From assembly GCA_964355015.1 (NCBI GenBank), contig CAYHCE010000003.1, positions 62,001-126,000 on the forward strand: a stretch of DNA of 64,000 nucleotides, given 5' to 3'. The stretch is from CAYHCE01 sp964355015 (GTDB taxonomy: Bacteria; Cyanobacteriota; Cyanobacteriia; PCC-6307; Cyanobiaceae). The translations under genes and the position numbers were made by a program. The notes beneath the pieces are model-generated. The model was not told the origin of the DNA, searched no databases, and saw only the letters and a list, made by a program, of their open reading frames with translations. Shown piece by piece: positions 27,247 through 34,011 of the stretch (positions within the stretch are counted from its first letter, which is position 1; each line of letters starts with the position of its first letter).

Positions 27247-27630
27247 TCAGCCCAGGTATTCCTGGCGCAGGGTCTGGAGCTGGCTGACCACCGCGGAGCG
27301 CTTCTCGCTGGTGGTGAGGTTCTGCCAGCTCCAGTGGCCCACCACCACCAGGCCCAGCAGTTCGAGCAGACCGGGAACGACCGGCAGCAGGTTGATCGTG
27401 TCCAGCACACCCTTGATCAGGATCTGGGCCACGATCACCGCCAGCAGAATGCCCACGCCCTTGCCGATACGGCTGACCTGGGACCAGTCCACCTGATCCA
27501 GGCTCTGGTTCACCTTGCCGAGAATCTCGCCGTAACGCTCGCTGAAGCCGGCGACCGTTTCAGCCGCCGTGGCGGTGCCGCTCTCTGAGGTCGCCTGCTC
27601 CTGTTCCTGGGTGCTTACGTCGCTCATCAA
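27247..27630 (-). CDS. CAAD/CURT1-like thylakoid membrane protein
   Basis: The 127-residue protein has an acidic N-terminus, then an amphipathic segment and two hydrophobic helices (about residues 57-105: GVGILLAVIVAQILIKGVLD and LLELLGLVVVGHWSW), ending EKRSAVVSQLQTLRQEYLG. This is the CAAD domain, also found appended to some cyanobacterial aminoacyl-tRNA synthetases and in CURT1, which bends thylakoid membranes. Membrane location is clear; a curvature role is inferred. Confidence 0.8.
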   Translation of the reverse strand: MMSDVSTQEQEQATSESGTATAAETVAGFSERYGEILGKVNQSLDQVDWSQVSRIGKGVGILLAVIVAQILIKGVLDTINLLPVVPGLLELLGLVVVGHWSWQNLTTSEKRSAVVSQLQTLRQEYLG

Positions 27631-27673
27631 CGGGGTGGCGATGGTGTGAGATGCAAGGGCTCAAGGTATCCGC

Positions 27674-28189
27674 ATGGGGAGCAGCTGGCCAGCGCGGCTT
27701 CTGGTTGATTCGCAACAGCTGACCGTTCTGCGGGCCGTGCTGGCGGCAGCGGCACCGGCCGAGGGCTGTGCGCTGCTGCTGGGGGAGGGCGGTGCCGGTT
27801 GCACGGACGGGGCCGGCAGGGGCGAGCTGCGGATCCGGCTGATCTGGCCCTGTCTCAACGTCTGGGAGCCGGAGCAGCAGCGACCTCAGCGTTTCGCCAT
27901 CGATCCCCGCGAGCAGCTGCTGGCCCAGAAATGGGGGCGCCGGCGGGGCTGGCAGGTGATCGGTACGGCCCATAGCCATCCCAGCAGCGCGGCTGTGCCC
28001 TCCAGCACCGACCGGGCCCTGGCCTTCCCACCCACGCTGATGCTGATCCTCGGCGCAGGGAACGAGCTGCGGGCCTGGTGGCTGGAGGAGCCGGCGAGCG
28101 GGGCAGCCAGTCCCGCCGCCGTGTGGGAGCTGCCGGTGCGGCTCTTCGGCACCGGGCTGGCCCCGGGGGCGGAGGATTTGGGAGAGTAG
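27674..28189 (+). CDS. JAMM/MPN-domain metalloprotease (M67 family)
   Basis: The 171-residue protein carries the zinc motif HSHPSSAAVPSSTD of the JAMM class (HxHP, later Ser and Asp) with an upstream candidate Glu in AEGCALLLGE. Prokaryotic members cut the C-terminus of ubiquitin-like sulfur carriers such as CysO, ThiS or MoaD. The next gene encodes a MoeB/MoeZ-like activating enzyme with a rhodanese domain, 51 nt away, which supports a sulfur-carrier role. Confidence 0.8.
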   Translation: MGSSWPARLLVDSQQLTVLRAVLAAAAPAEGCALLLGEGGAGCTDGAGRGELRIRLIWPCLNVWEPEQQRPQRFAIDPREQLLAQKWGRRRGWQVIGTAHSHPSSAAVPSSTDRALAFPPTLMLILGAGNELRAWWLEEPASGAASPAAVWELPVRLFGTGLAPGAEDLGE

Positions 28190-28240
28190 AGGCAGGGCTG
28201 CAGGATGCGGCCCTGCCTGCGGCCCTCGGCCTTGCTGCCC

Positions 28241-29410
28241 ATGCTTCCCCCCGACACCACCAGCGTCCAGCTCAGCCCCGATGAGGTGGCGCGCTTCTCC
28301 CGCCACCTGATCCTGCCGGAAGTGGGCATGGAGGGACAGAAGCGGCTGAAGGCCGCCTCCGTTCTCTGTGTCGGCACCGGCGGTCTCGGCTCGCCGCTGC
28401 TGCTCTACCTGGCCGCGGCCGGAGTGGGACGGATCGGCATCGTCGATTTCGACGTGGTGGACACCAGCAACCTGCAGCGTCAGGTGATCCACGGCACCAG
28501 CTGGGTGGGCAAGCCCAAGATCGAATCGGCGAAGCACAGGATCCTGGAGATCAACCCGCACTGCCAGGTGGATCTCTACGAAACCGCGCTCACCAGCGAG
28601 AACGCGCTGGCGATCGTCGAGCCCTACGACCTGGTCTGCGACGGCACCGACAACTTCCCGACCCGCTACCTGGTGAACGACGCCTGCGTGCTGCTGGGCA
28701 AGCCGAACGTCTATGGCTCGATCTTCCGCTTCGAGGGCCAGGCCACCGTCTTCAACTATCAGGGAGGACCCAACTACCGGGACCTGTTCCCCGAGCCGCC
28801 ACCGCCCGGCATGGTTCCCTCCTGCGCCGAGGGCGGCGTGGTGGGGGTGCTGCCCGGGATCATCGGCGTGATCCAGGCCACCGAGGCGGTGAAGATCATC
28901 ACCGGCATCGGCACGACCCTCAGCGGCCGTCTGCTGCTCTTCGACGCCCTGAAGATGAGTTTCCGCGAGCTGAAGCTGCGGCCCGATCCCGAGCGGCCTG
29001 TGATCGAGGGGCTGATCGATTACCAGGAGTTCTGCGGCGTGGGGGGCACGGCCCCCGGTCAGGAGGAGGCCGGCAGTGTGCCGACGATCACGGTGGCCGA
29101 ACTCAAGACCCTGATCGACGGGCAGGTCGAGGACCTGATCCTGCTGGATGTGCGCAACCCTCCCGAGGCGGAGATCGCGGTGATTCCAGGTTCGGTGCTG
29201 GTGCCCCTCGATCGCATCGAGAGCGGCGAAGCGATCGAAGAGCTCCAGCGGCTGGTGGCTGGCAGAAAGCTCTACGTTCACTGCAAGCTGGGCGGCCGCT
29301 CGGCCAAGGCCCTGATCGCCCTGGGGCGCCATGGCATCGAGGGCGTCAACGTGGCCGGCGGCATCAACGCCTGGAGCCAGGATGTGGATCCCTCGGTTCC
29401 GCTCTACTGA
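28241..29410 (+). CDS. moeB: MoeB/MoeZ-like adenylyltransferase with rhodanese domain
   Basis: The 389-residue protein has an E1-like N-terminal part: ATP motif GTGGLGSPLLLYLAAAG, DNFPTRY, and the active-site Cys in GMVPSCAEGG. The C-terminal rhodanese domain carries the active-site loop HCKLGGRS. The zinc-binding CxxC found in E. coli MoeB is replaced by NYRD, as in actinobacterial MoeZ. It should adenylate and thiolate a MoaD/ThiS/CysO-like carrier. ATG at 28241 is chosen over an upstream ATG at 28205, which adds a non-family leader. Confidence 0.9.
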   Translation: MLPPDTTSVQLSPDEVARFSRHLILPEVGMEGQKRLKAASVLCVGTGGLGSPLLLYLAAAGVGRIGIVDFDVVDTSNLQRQVIHGTSWVGKPKIESAKHRILEINPHCQVDLYETALTSENALAIVEPYDLVCDGTDNFPTRYLVNDACVLLGKPNVYGSIFRFEGQATVFNYQGGPNYRDLFPEPPPPGMVPSCAEGGVVGVLPGIIGVIQATEAVKIITGIGTTLSGRLLLFDALKMSFRELKLRPDPERPVIEGLIDYQEFCGVGGTAPGQEEAGSVPTITVAELKTLIDGQVEDLILLDVRNPPEAEIAVIPGSVLVPLDRIESGEAIEELQRLVAGRKLYVHCKLGGRSAKALIALGRHGIEGVNVAGGINAWSQDVDPSVPLY

Positions 29411-29436
29411 GCCTGCGCCACTGAGCCTGCTCCACT
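29409..29436. repeat. Short tandem repeat after moeB
   Basis: Two adjacent 14-mers, GAGCCTGCGCCACT and GAGCCTGCTCCACT, differ at one base. The first begins inside the moeB stop codon. This is a minor slippage repeat of no evident function. Confidence 0.8.
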
Positions 29437-29489
29437 GCGTCAGTTTGGCGGAGTCCGTTCGACGTGATCCGCAGCGGCAGCCACGGCTT

Positions 29490-30653
29490 TCAGTAGTCGA
29501 CGCCGCGCTTGAGGTCCACCCCTCGCTCGGCGTAATGCTTGTGGCACACCATCTCGGAGTGCACGCTGGCGAGGTCGAAATAGGCGGGGGGATTCTTGCA
29601 GCGTCCGGTGATGATCACCTCCGTTTCGGCAGGCTTGCGCAGCAGTGTCTGCACGATCGGCTCCACCGGCAGCAGTTCCAGGTCCACGGTGGGGTTGAGC
29701 TCATCGAGGATCACCGTTTTGTAGAGGCCGCTGGCGATGGCGGCCCGGGCGATCTCCCAGGCCCGCTCCGCTTCCACGTAATCGATCGGCTGCTGCTGGC
29801 CGCGCCACACGATCGCGTCGCGCCCGGAGCGCAGGTGATCCACCAGGTGGGGGTAGCTCTCACGCAGGGCGGCGATGGCGGCGTCTTCGGTGTAGCCGCT
29901 CCCCCCCTTGAGCCACTGCAGGATCAGCACCCGATGGCTCTTGTCCTGGCTGATGCCCCGCCCGATCGCCTGCAGGGCCTTGCCCAGGGCGCTGGTGGAC
30001 TTGCCCTTGCCCTCACCGGTGTAGATCTCGATGCCCTCGAGGCCGCTGCCCTCGGCGCCGCCGCGGCGGTGGGCCCGCATCTCGGAGTGCAGATCGGCCA
30101 GCTGCACCAGGGAGCTGGGCGCTCCCCGGCCGGTCACGATCACCTCCATCCCCGCTGGCTTGGCGGCCAGGGTGCGGACCACCTCGTCGGTGTCCAGCAG
30201 ACCGAGGTCCAGCACCGGGCTGAGCTCATCGAGCACCACCACGGAGTAGAGGGCGCTCGCGATCGCTCCCCGGGCGATGTCCCAGCCGCGCTGGGCCTCC
30301 TGGCGATCGAAACGGCTGGCCTCTTCGGCGGTGAAGAACTCGCCCCGGCCGGTGCGCACCTGATCGATCAGATGGGGGAAGCCCTGCTGCAGGGCTTCGA
30401 TCGCTCCATCCTCGTCGTAGGCGCGGCCAGGCCCCTTGAGAAAACGCAGCAACAGCACGCGGGTGCGTTTGCGCTCGCAGATGCCCAGCCCGATCGTGCG
30501 CAGCACGACTCCGAGGGCGGCCTGGCTCTTCCCCTTGCCTTCGCCGTCGTAGACGTGCAACTGGCCATGGCTGCGCTCGCTGCTGCCGGAGGCCGTGCGG
30601 ATGCCGATCGCCCGGGCGGATCCGCCGGAGGCCGTGCTGGAGGTCGGTGCCAT
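29490..30653 (-). CDS. Corrinoid adenosyltransferase with two CobO/BtuR domains
   Basis: The 387-residue protein contains the CobO fold twice. Each half begins with a P-loop (DGEGKGKSQAA near residue 36, TGEGKGKSTSA near residue 212) and ends with a VVLDEL/VILDEL and VIVTGR/VIITGR pair. CobO enzymes transfer adenosyl from ATP to cob(I)yrinic acid in B12 synthesis. Both P-loops look intact, so this is an internal duplication and not one dead half. It is convergent with moeB and divergent from larE (46 bp). Confidence 0.85.
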   Translation of the reverse strand: MAPTSSTASGGSARAIGIRTASGSSERSHGQLHVYDGEGKGKSQAALGVVLRTIGLGICERKRTRVLLLRFLKGPGRAYDEDGAIEALQQGFPHLIDQVRTGRGEFFTAEEASRFDRQEAQRGWDIARGAIASALYSVVVLDELSPVLDLGLLDTDEVVRTLAAKPAGMEVIVTGRGAPSSLVQLADLHSEMRAHRRGGAEGSGLEGIEIYTGEGKGKSTSALGKALQAIGRGISQDKSHRVLILQWLKGGSGYTEDAAIAALRESYPHLVDHLRSGRDAIVWRGQQQPIDYVEAERAWEIARAAIASGLYKTVILDELNPTVDLELLPVEPIVQTLLRKPAETEVIITGRCKNPPAYFDLASVHSEMVCHKHYAERGVDLKRGVDY

Positions 30654-30699
30654 GGCCGGGCCTTCTACGGTTGGATCCTAACGAGCCAAGCCCGAGGCG

Positions 30700-31632
30700 A
30701 TGCCTGCACCGGCCCTGCATCCGCAGGTGGAAAGCCTGCCGCCCGCCCTGGACCTGGCCCTCGCCGGGCTGCGCCGCAGCCTGCGGGACCTCGGAGCCAC
30801 GCTGGTGGCCTACTCCGGTGGCGTGGACAGCGCGCTGGTGGCTGCGATCGCCGCCGAACAGCTGGGCGATGGCGCGACGGCGATCACCGGCGTGTCCCCC
30901 GCCCTGGCGCCCCATCTGCTGCGGGAGGCCCGCCTGCAGGCGGGCTGGATGGGGATCCGTCACCGGGAGATTCCCACCGGCGAGCTTGAAGACCCCGCCT
31001 ACGCCAGCAATCCGACCGATCGCTGTTTTGCCTGCAAGCGGGAGTTGCACCGATTGCTGGCCGCTCTGGCGCGGCAGGCCGACGGCGCGCCCGCCCTGCC
31101 GGCGAACTCGGCCGCGGGCTCCGTGCCGGTGCTGGATGGGGTGAACCTCGACGACCTCGGCGACCATCGGCCGGGAATCCGGGCAGCCCGTGAGCATGGG
31201 GTCCGCTCCCCGCTGGCCGAGCTCCGCATCGACAAGGCGGGGGTGCGACAGATCTCGCGCGCCCTCGGCTTTCCCTGGTGGGACAAACCGGCCCAGCCCT
31301 GCCTGGCTTCCCGTTTTCCCTATGGCGAGCCGGTGACGGCGGTGCGCCTGGAGCGAGTGGCTGCCGCCGAGGACTGGTTGCGCCGGCGGGGCCTGAGGGA
31401 GATGCGCGTCCGCAGCCAGGGGGAGACGGCGCGGATCGAGCTGCCTGCCGCCGCTCTCGATGGGCTGTTCGTGCGCCTGCCCCGCCGCGAGCTGGTGGAA
31501 GCCTTCCGGCAGCTGGGATTCACGGCGGTGAGCCTGGATCTGGAGGGATTGGTGAGCGGCAAGCTCAACCGCCTGGCGGGGTCACCCCCGCCGCTCGCGA
31601 CCAGCGAAAAGGGGCCCCTGGCGGACCCCTGA
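30700..31632 (+). CDS. larE: LarE-type ATP-dependent sulfur transferase
   Basis: The 310-residue protein has the PP-loop AYSGGVDSALVAA, the VNLDDLGDHRPG and AREHGVRSPLAE segments, and the KPAQPCLASRFPYGE motif holding the cysteine that LarE sacrifices as sulfur donor. LarE builds the nickel-pincer cofactor of lactate racemase. No larB or larC is nearby, so the cofactor acceptor in this organism is unknown. A CxxC (DRCFACK) is also present. Confidence 0.85.
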   Translation: MPAPALHPQVESLPPALDLALAGLRRSLRDLGATLVAYSGGVDSALVAAIAAEQLGDGATAITGVSPALAPHLLREARLQAGWMGIRHREIPTGELEDPAYASNPTDRCFACKRELHRLLAALARQADGAPALPANSAAGSVPVLDGVNLDDLGDHRPGIRAAREHGVRSPLAELRIDKAGVRQISRALGFPWWDKPAQPCLASRFPYGEPVTAVRLERVAAAEDWLRRRGLREMRVRSQGETARIELPAAALDGLFVRLPRRELVEAFRQLGFTAVSLDLEGLVSGKLNRLAGSPPPLATSEKGPLADP

Positions 31633-31659
31633 GGGCTGCAGCGACTTGCGGCTGCAGGG

Positions 31660-31694
31660 GGGAGGTGGGAGGTGGGAGGTGGGAGGTGGGAGGT
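31660..31694 (+). repeat. Five tandem GGGAGGT heptamers
   Basis: Five exact copies of GGGAGGT lie between the larE stop and the convergent speD stop. The G-runs could form a G-quadruplex on the plus strand. It is a likely slippage-prone microsatellite; a role in ending the converging transcripts is possible but unproven. Confidence 0.9.
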
Positions 31695-31713
31695 GGAGAC
31701 AGGCAGGGGCCGT

Positions 31714-32196
31714 TCAGGCGGCCAGGCCGAGCGGCTCCCGCAGCTGCCGGCTCACCGACGCGGGGGTTTCGCGCCGGAAGCTCTTCAGCCTTCGGCCCGC
31801 CGCACCGAGCTCGTCGCCCAGCACCTGGCAGGCTCGTTCCGGCATCGTGTGATCGCCGCAGGTGAAGACATCCACCGCCGCGTACCCCGATTCGGGCCAG
31901 GTGTGGATCGAGATGTGGGATTCAGCCAACAGAGCCAGGCCTGTCACTCCCTGCGGTTCGAACCGATGGGTGATCAGATTGAGGAGAGTGGCGCCGGCAC
32001 GTTTCGCTGCGGTCGTGATGGCGTCCCTGAGAAAGGCTTCGTCGTCGAGCTTCCGTGAATCGCAGTCGTAGAGCTCGAGGATGCAGTGTTTTCCGACCAT
32101 GTCGGTGGCACTGGGAGGTTGGGGCTTCTGGCTCTGGGGGCTTTGGGCTCCGTTCCATCCCGGGTTGGGGTGGAGGCAGGGCAGGCTCTGGGTCAT
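31714..32196 (-). CDS. speD: S-adenosylmethionine decarboxylase proenzyme
   Basis: The 160-residue protein matches the small prokaryotic SpeD, which self-cleaves at Ser in the ESHISIHTWPESGYAAVD motif to make its pyruvoyl cofactor. It yields decarboxylated SAM for spermidine. The catalytic core starts at MVGKHCILELYDCD (residue 33). The 32-residue proline-rich leader may or may not be translated; an ATG at 32100 is the shorter choice. It is 26 nt upstream of recF on another transcript. Confidence 0.9.
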   Translation of the reverse strand: MTQSLPCLHPNPGWNGAQSPQSQKPQPPSATDMVGKHCILELYDCDSRKLDDEAFLRDAITTAAKRAGATLLNLITHRFEPQGVTGLALLAESHISIHTWPESGYAAVDVFTCGDHTMPERACQVLGDELGAAGRRLKSFRRETPASVSRQLREPLGLAA

Positions 32197-32222
32197 CGAA
32201 TCCTGGCAAACAGCCTTTTATC

Positions 32223-33389
32223 CTACGGCCGGCCTGAGCCCTGCGGCTGAATCAGGCCCTGATGAACTTCCACAAGCTGGGAGGCATCCCCCCGCCATCC
32301 CCCACTGAAGGACTGGAGGTGAGTGGCACTCACCAGGCACTGATGCCCCTCCCCCACGATCTCGAGCAGCAGCCCCTGTCGCTGCAGGTCAAGCTCGGCC
32401 AGCACGTCATCGAGCAGCAACAGGGGGGGCTGCCCCCAGAGCTGCTCCACCAGCTCGAGTTCCGCCAGCTTCAGTGCCAGCACCAGGGTGCGTTGCTGAC
32501 CGGCCGAGCCGTAGCGCCGGGCCGGTTGCTCCCCCAGCAGCAGGGCGACCTCGTCGCGGTGGGGCCCCACCCGGCACTGACCCAGCCTTCGTTCCTCCGG
32601 CCGTTGCTGCCGCAGCTGTTCCACCAGGGCGTCGCGCCAGGGGCCTTCCGCCTCCTCTCCCTCCAGGCGACTGCCGGCCAGGTAACGCAGCTCCAGCCGT
32701 TCCCGGCCCCCACTGAGCCTTTCCTGCCAGGCGGCCGCCAGTGGTTCGAGCCGCAGCAGGGCGCGCCGCCGTCGCCGATGCAGCCGGGTTCCGATCAGGG
32801 CCATTTGCTGATCAAAGGCCTCCAGCAGCGCGTCGAGCTGCGCCTGACCCTGGGCCAGGCCGCGGCGCAGCAGCTGACTGCGCTGGCGCAGCAGGCGTCC
32901 GTAGCGTGTCAGCAGCTCGCTGTAGACGGGCTCGAGCTGCAGCACGATCCGATCCAGCCACTGGCGTCGCTGGGCGGGTTCGCCCCGCACCAGCTCCAGG
33001 TCGAGGGCGCTGAAGCCGACGCAGCGCAGGGGGCCGATCAGGTCGTGCTGGCGTTCCAGCGTTCGGCCGTTGCGGCGTGCCTGGCGTCCTCCCTGGCGGC
33101 GCAGCTCCAGTTCCAGCCGATCGCCGCTGTCCGCGCCCCCTGCTGGAGCGGAGGGATCTGCCTCCCGGCACCAGCCCCGCACCACGCCGCTGGGCTGCCC
33201 GTGCCGGATCAGATCGCGGTCGCTGCCGGTGCGGTGGGAGCGACCGCTGCCGAGCAGTTCCACCGCTTCCAGAAGGTTGGATTTGCCTTCGCCGTTCGCG
33301 CCGATCACCAGCAGCCGCGGGGCCTCCAGCTCAAGCACCAGATGGCCGTAGTTGCGAAAGTGCAGCAGCTCCAGGCGGTGCAGCCGAAT
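32223..33389 (-). CDS. recF: DNA replication and repair protein RecF (ATT start)
   Basis: RecF is an SMC-like ATPase that loads RecA at gaps. The protein shows the Walker A GANGEGKSN, signature-region GSAGQQRTLVLALKLAELEL and Walker B LLLLDDVLAELD. The conserved N-terminus, IRLHRLELLHFRNY, is present in frame, but no ATG, GTG or TTG lies between it and an in-frame TAG at 33413-33411. The codon aligned with family Met1 is ATT at 33389-33387. An ATG at 33338 would remove the first 17 residues, including the conserved FRNY strand. Confidence 0.85.
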   Translation of the reverse strand: MRLHRLELLHFRNYGHLVLELEAPRLLVIGANGEGKSNLLEAVELLGSGRSHRTGSDRDLIRHGQPSGVVRGWCREADPSAPAGGADSGDRLELELRRQGGRQARRNGRTLERQHDLIGPLRCVGFSALDLELVRGEPAQRRQWLDRIVLQLEPVYSELLTRYGRLLRQRSQLLRRGLAQGQAQLDALLEAFDQQMALIGTRLHRRRRRALLRLEPLAAAWQERLSGGRERLELRYLAGSRLEGEEAEGPWRDALVEQLRQQRPEERRLGQCRVGPHRDEVALLLGEQPARRYGSAGQQRTLVLALKLAELELVEQLWGQPPLLLLDDVLAELDLQRQGLLLEIVGEGHQCLVSATHLQSFSGGWRGDASQLVEVHQGLIQPQGSGRP

Positions 33390-33451
33390 GGGGTCCGGAG
33401 CGGCGTGCGGCTAAGCTAGGCGGAACGGGACAGGCAGTCGCCCTCCCGCTC

Positions 33452-33525
33452 GGGCATGTAGCTCAGTTGGATAGAGCGTCAGATTCCGGTTCTGAATGTC
33501 GGGGGTTCGAGTCCCTCCATGCTCG
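33452..33525 (+). tRNA. tRNA-Arg (anticodon CCG)
   Basis: The acceptor stem pairs GGGCATG with CATGCTC (one G-T pair). The anticodon stem TCAGA/TCTGA encloses TTCCGGT with anticodon CCG (33486-33488). The T loop is GTTCGAGTC. CCA is not encoded. It ends 2 nt before the convergent GNAT stop codon. Confidence 0.95.
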
Positions 33526-33527
33526 CT

Positions 33528-34004
33528 TCACTCCATCCTCGTCACCGGAGATCCCAGGGTGAGGCCCATGGCCCGGATGCCACCCGGGTCCACCAGGAAG
33601 CCATGGCGCTGCAGGGCCGCGACCGCCTCCGGGGGGGCTGCCACCGAAATGCTGCAGCCACTGAGCTCCCGGCGCAGACGGCTGAGGGCACCGTGCACCA
33701 GCACCCCCAGCACGCACTCCTGTTCTGGATCCTCCGGGGCGGCGGCCAGATCCCAGAGATTGGCGTTCAGGGCCTGGTCGCTGGTAGCCCGCACGAAGCC
33801 CACCAGTTTGCCGCCGGGATCGCGCACGCTCAGCTGCCAGGCGCTGCGCTGCAGCACCAGGGCCAGACGATCCTCGCTGCGAGGATCGTCTCCGCAGGCC
33901 ACGAGCAGCCGGTTCAGCTCGGCTGGCTGCGGCGCCGGAGCGCTGTCGAGCCGGTAGCCCTCGGGCAGGCAGGGTGCTGGAGGCTGGCTGCGGAAGGGGA
34001 TCAA
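33528..34004 (-). CDS. GNAT-family N-acetyltransferase
   Basis: The protein (about 158 residues from TTG at 34004) looks like a GNAT acetyltransferase: LPEGYRLDS start, a central LVGFVRATSDQALNANLWDLAA strand region, the VLGVLVHGALSRLRRE acetyl-CoA region and the ending ALQRHGFLVDPGGIRAMGL. The acceptor is unknown. A longer frame starts at 34100, but 89 bases of it lie inside ppc, so I prefer the TTG 7 nt after the ppc stop. It is the last gene of the trpE-gshA-ppc group. Confidence 0.7.
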   Translation of the reverse strand: MIPFRSQPPAPCLPEGYRLDSAPAPQPAELNRLLVACGDDPRSEDRLALVLQRSAWQLSVRDPGGKLVGFVRATSDQALNANLWDLAAAPEDPEQECVLGVLVHGALSRLRRELSGCSISVAAPPEAVAALQRHGFLVDPGGIRAMGLTLGSPVTRME

Positions 34005-34011
34005 GCTCGGC

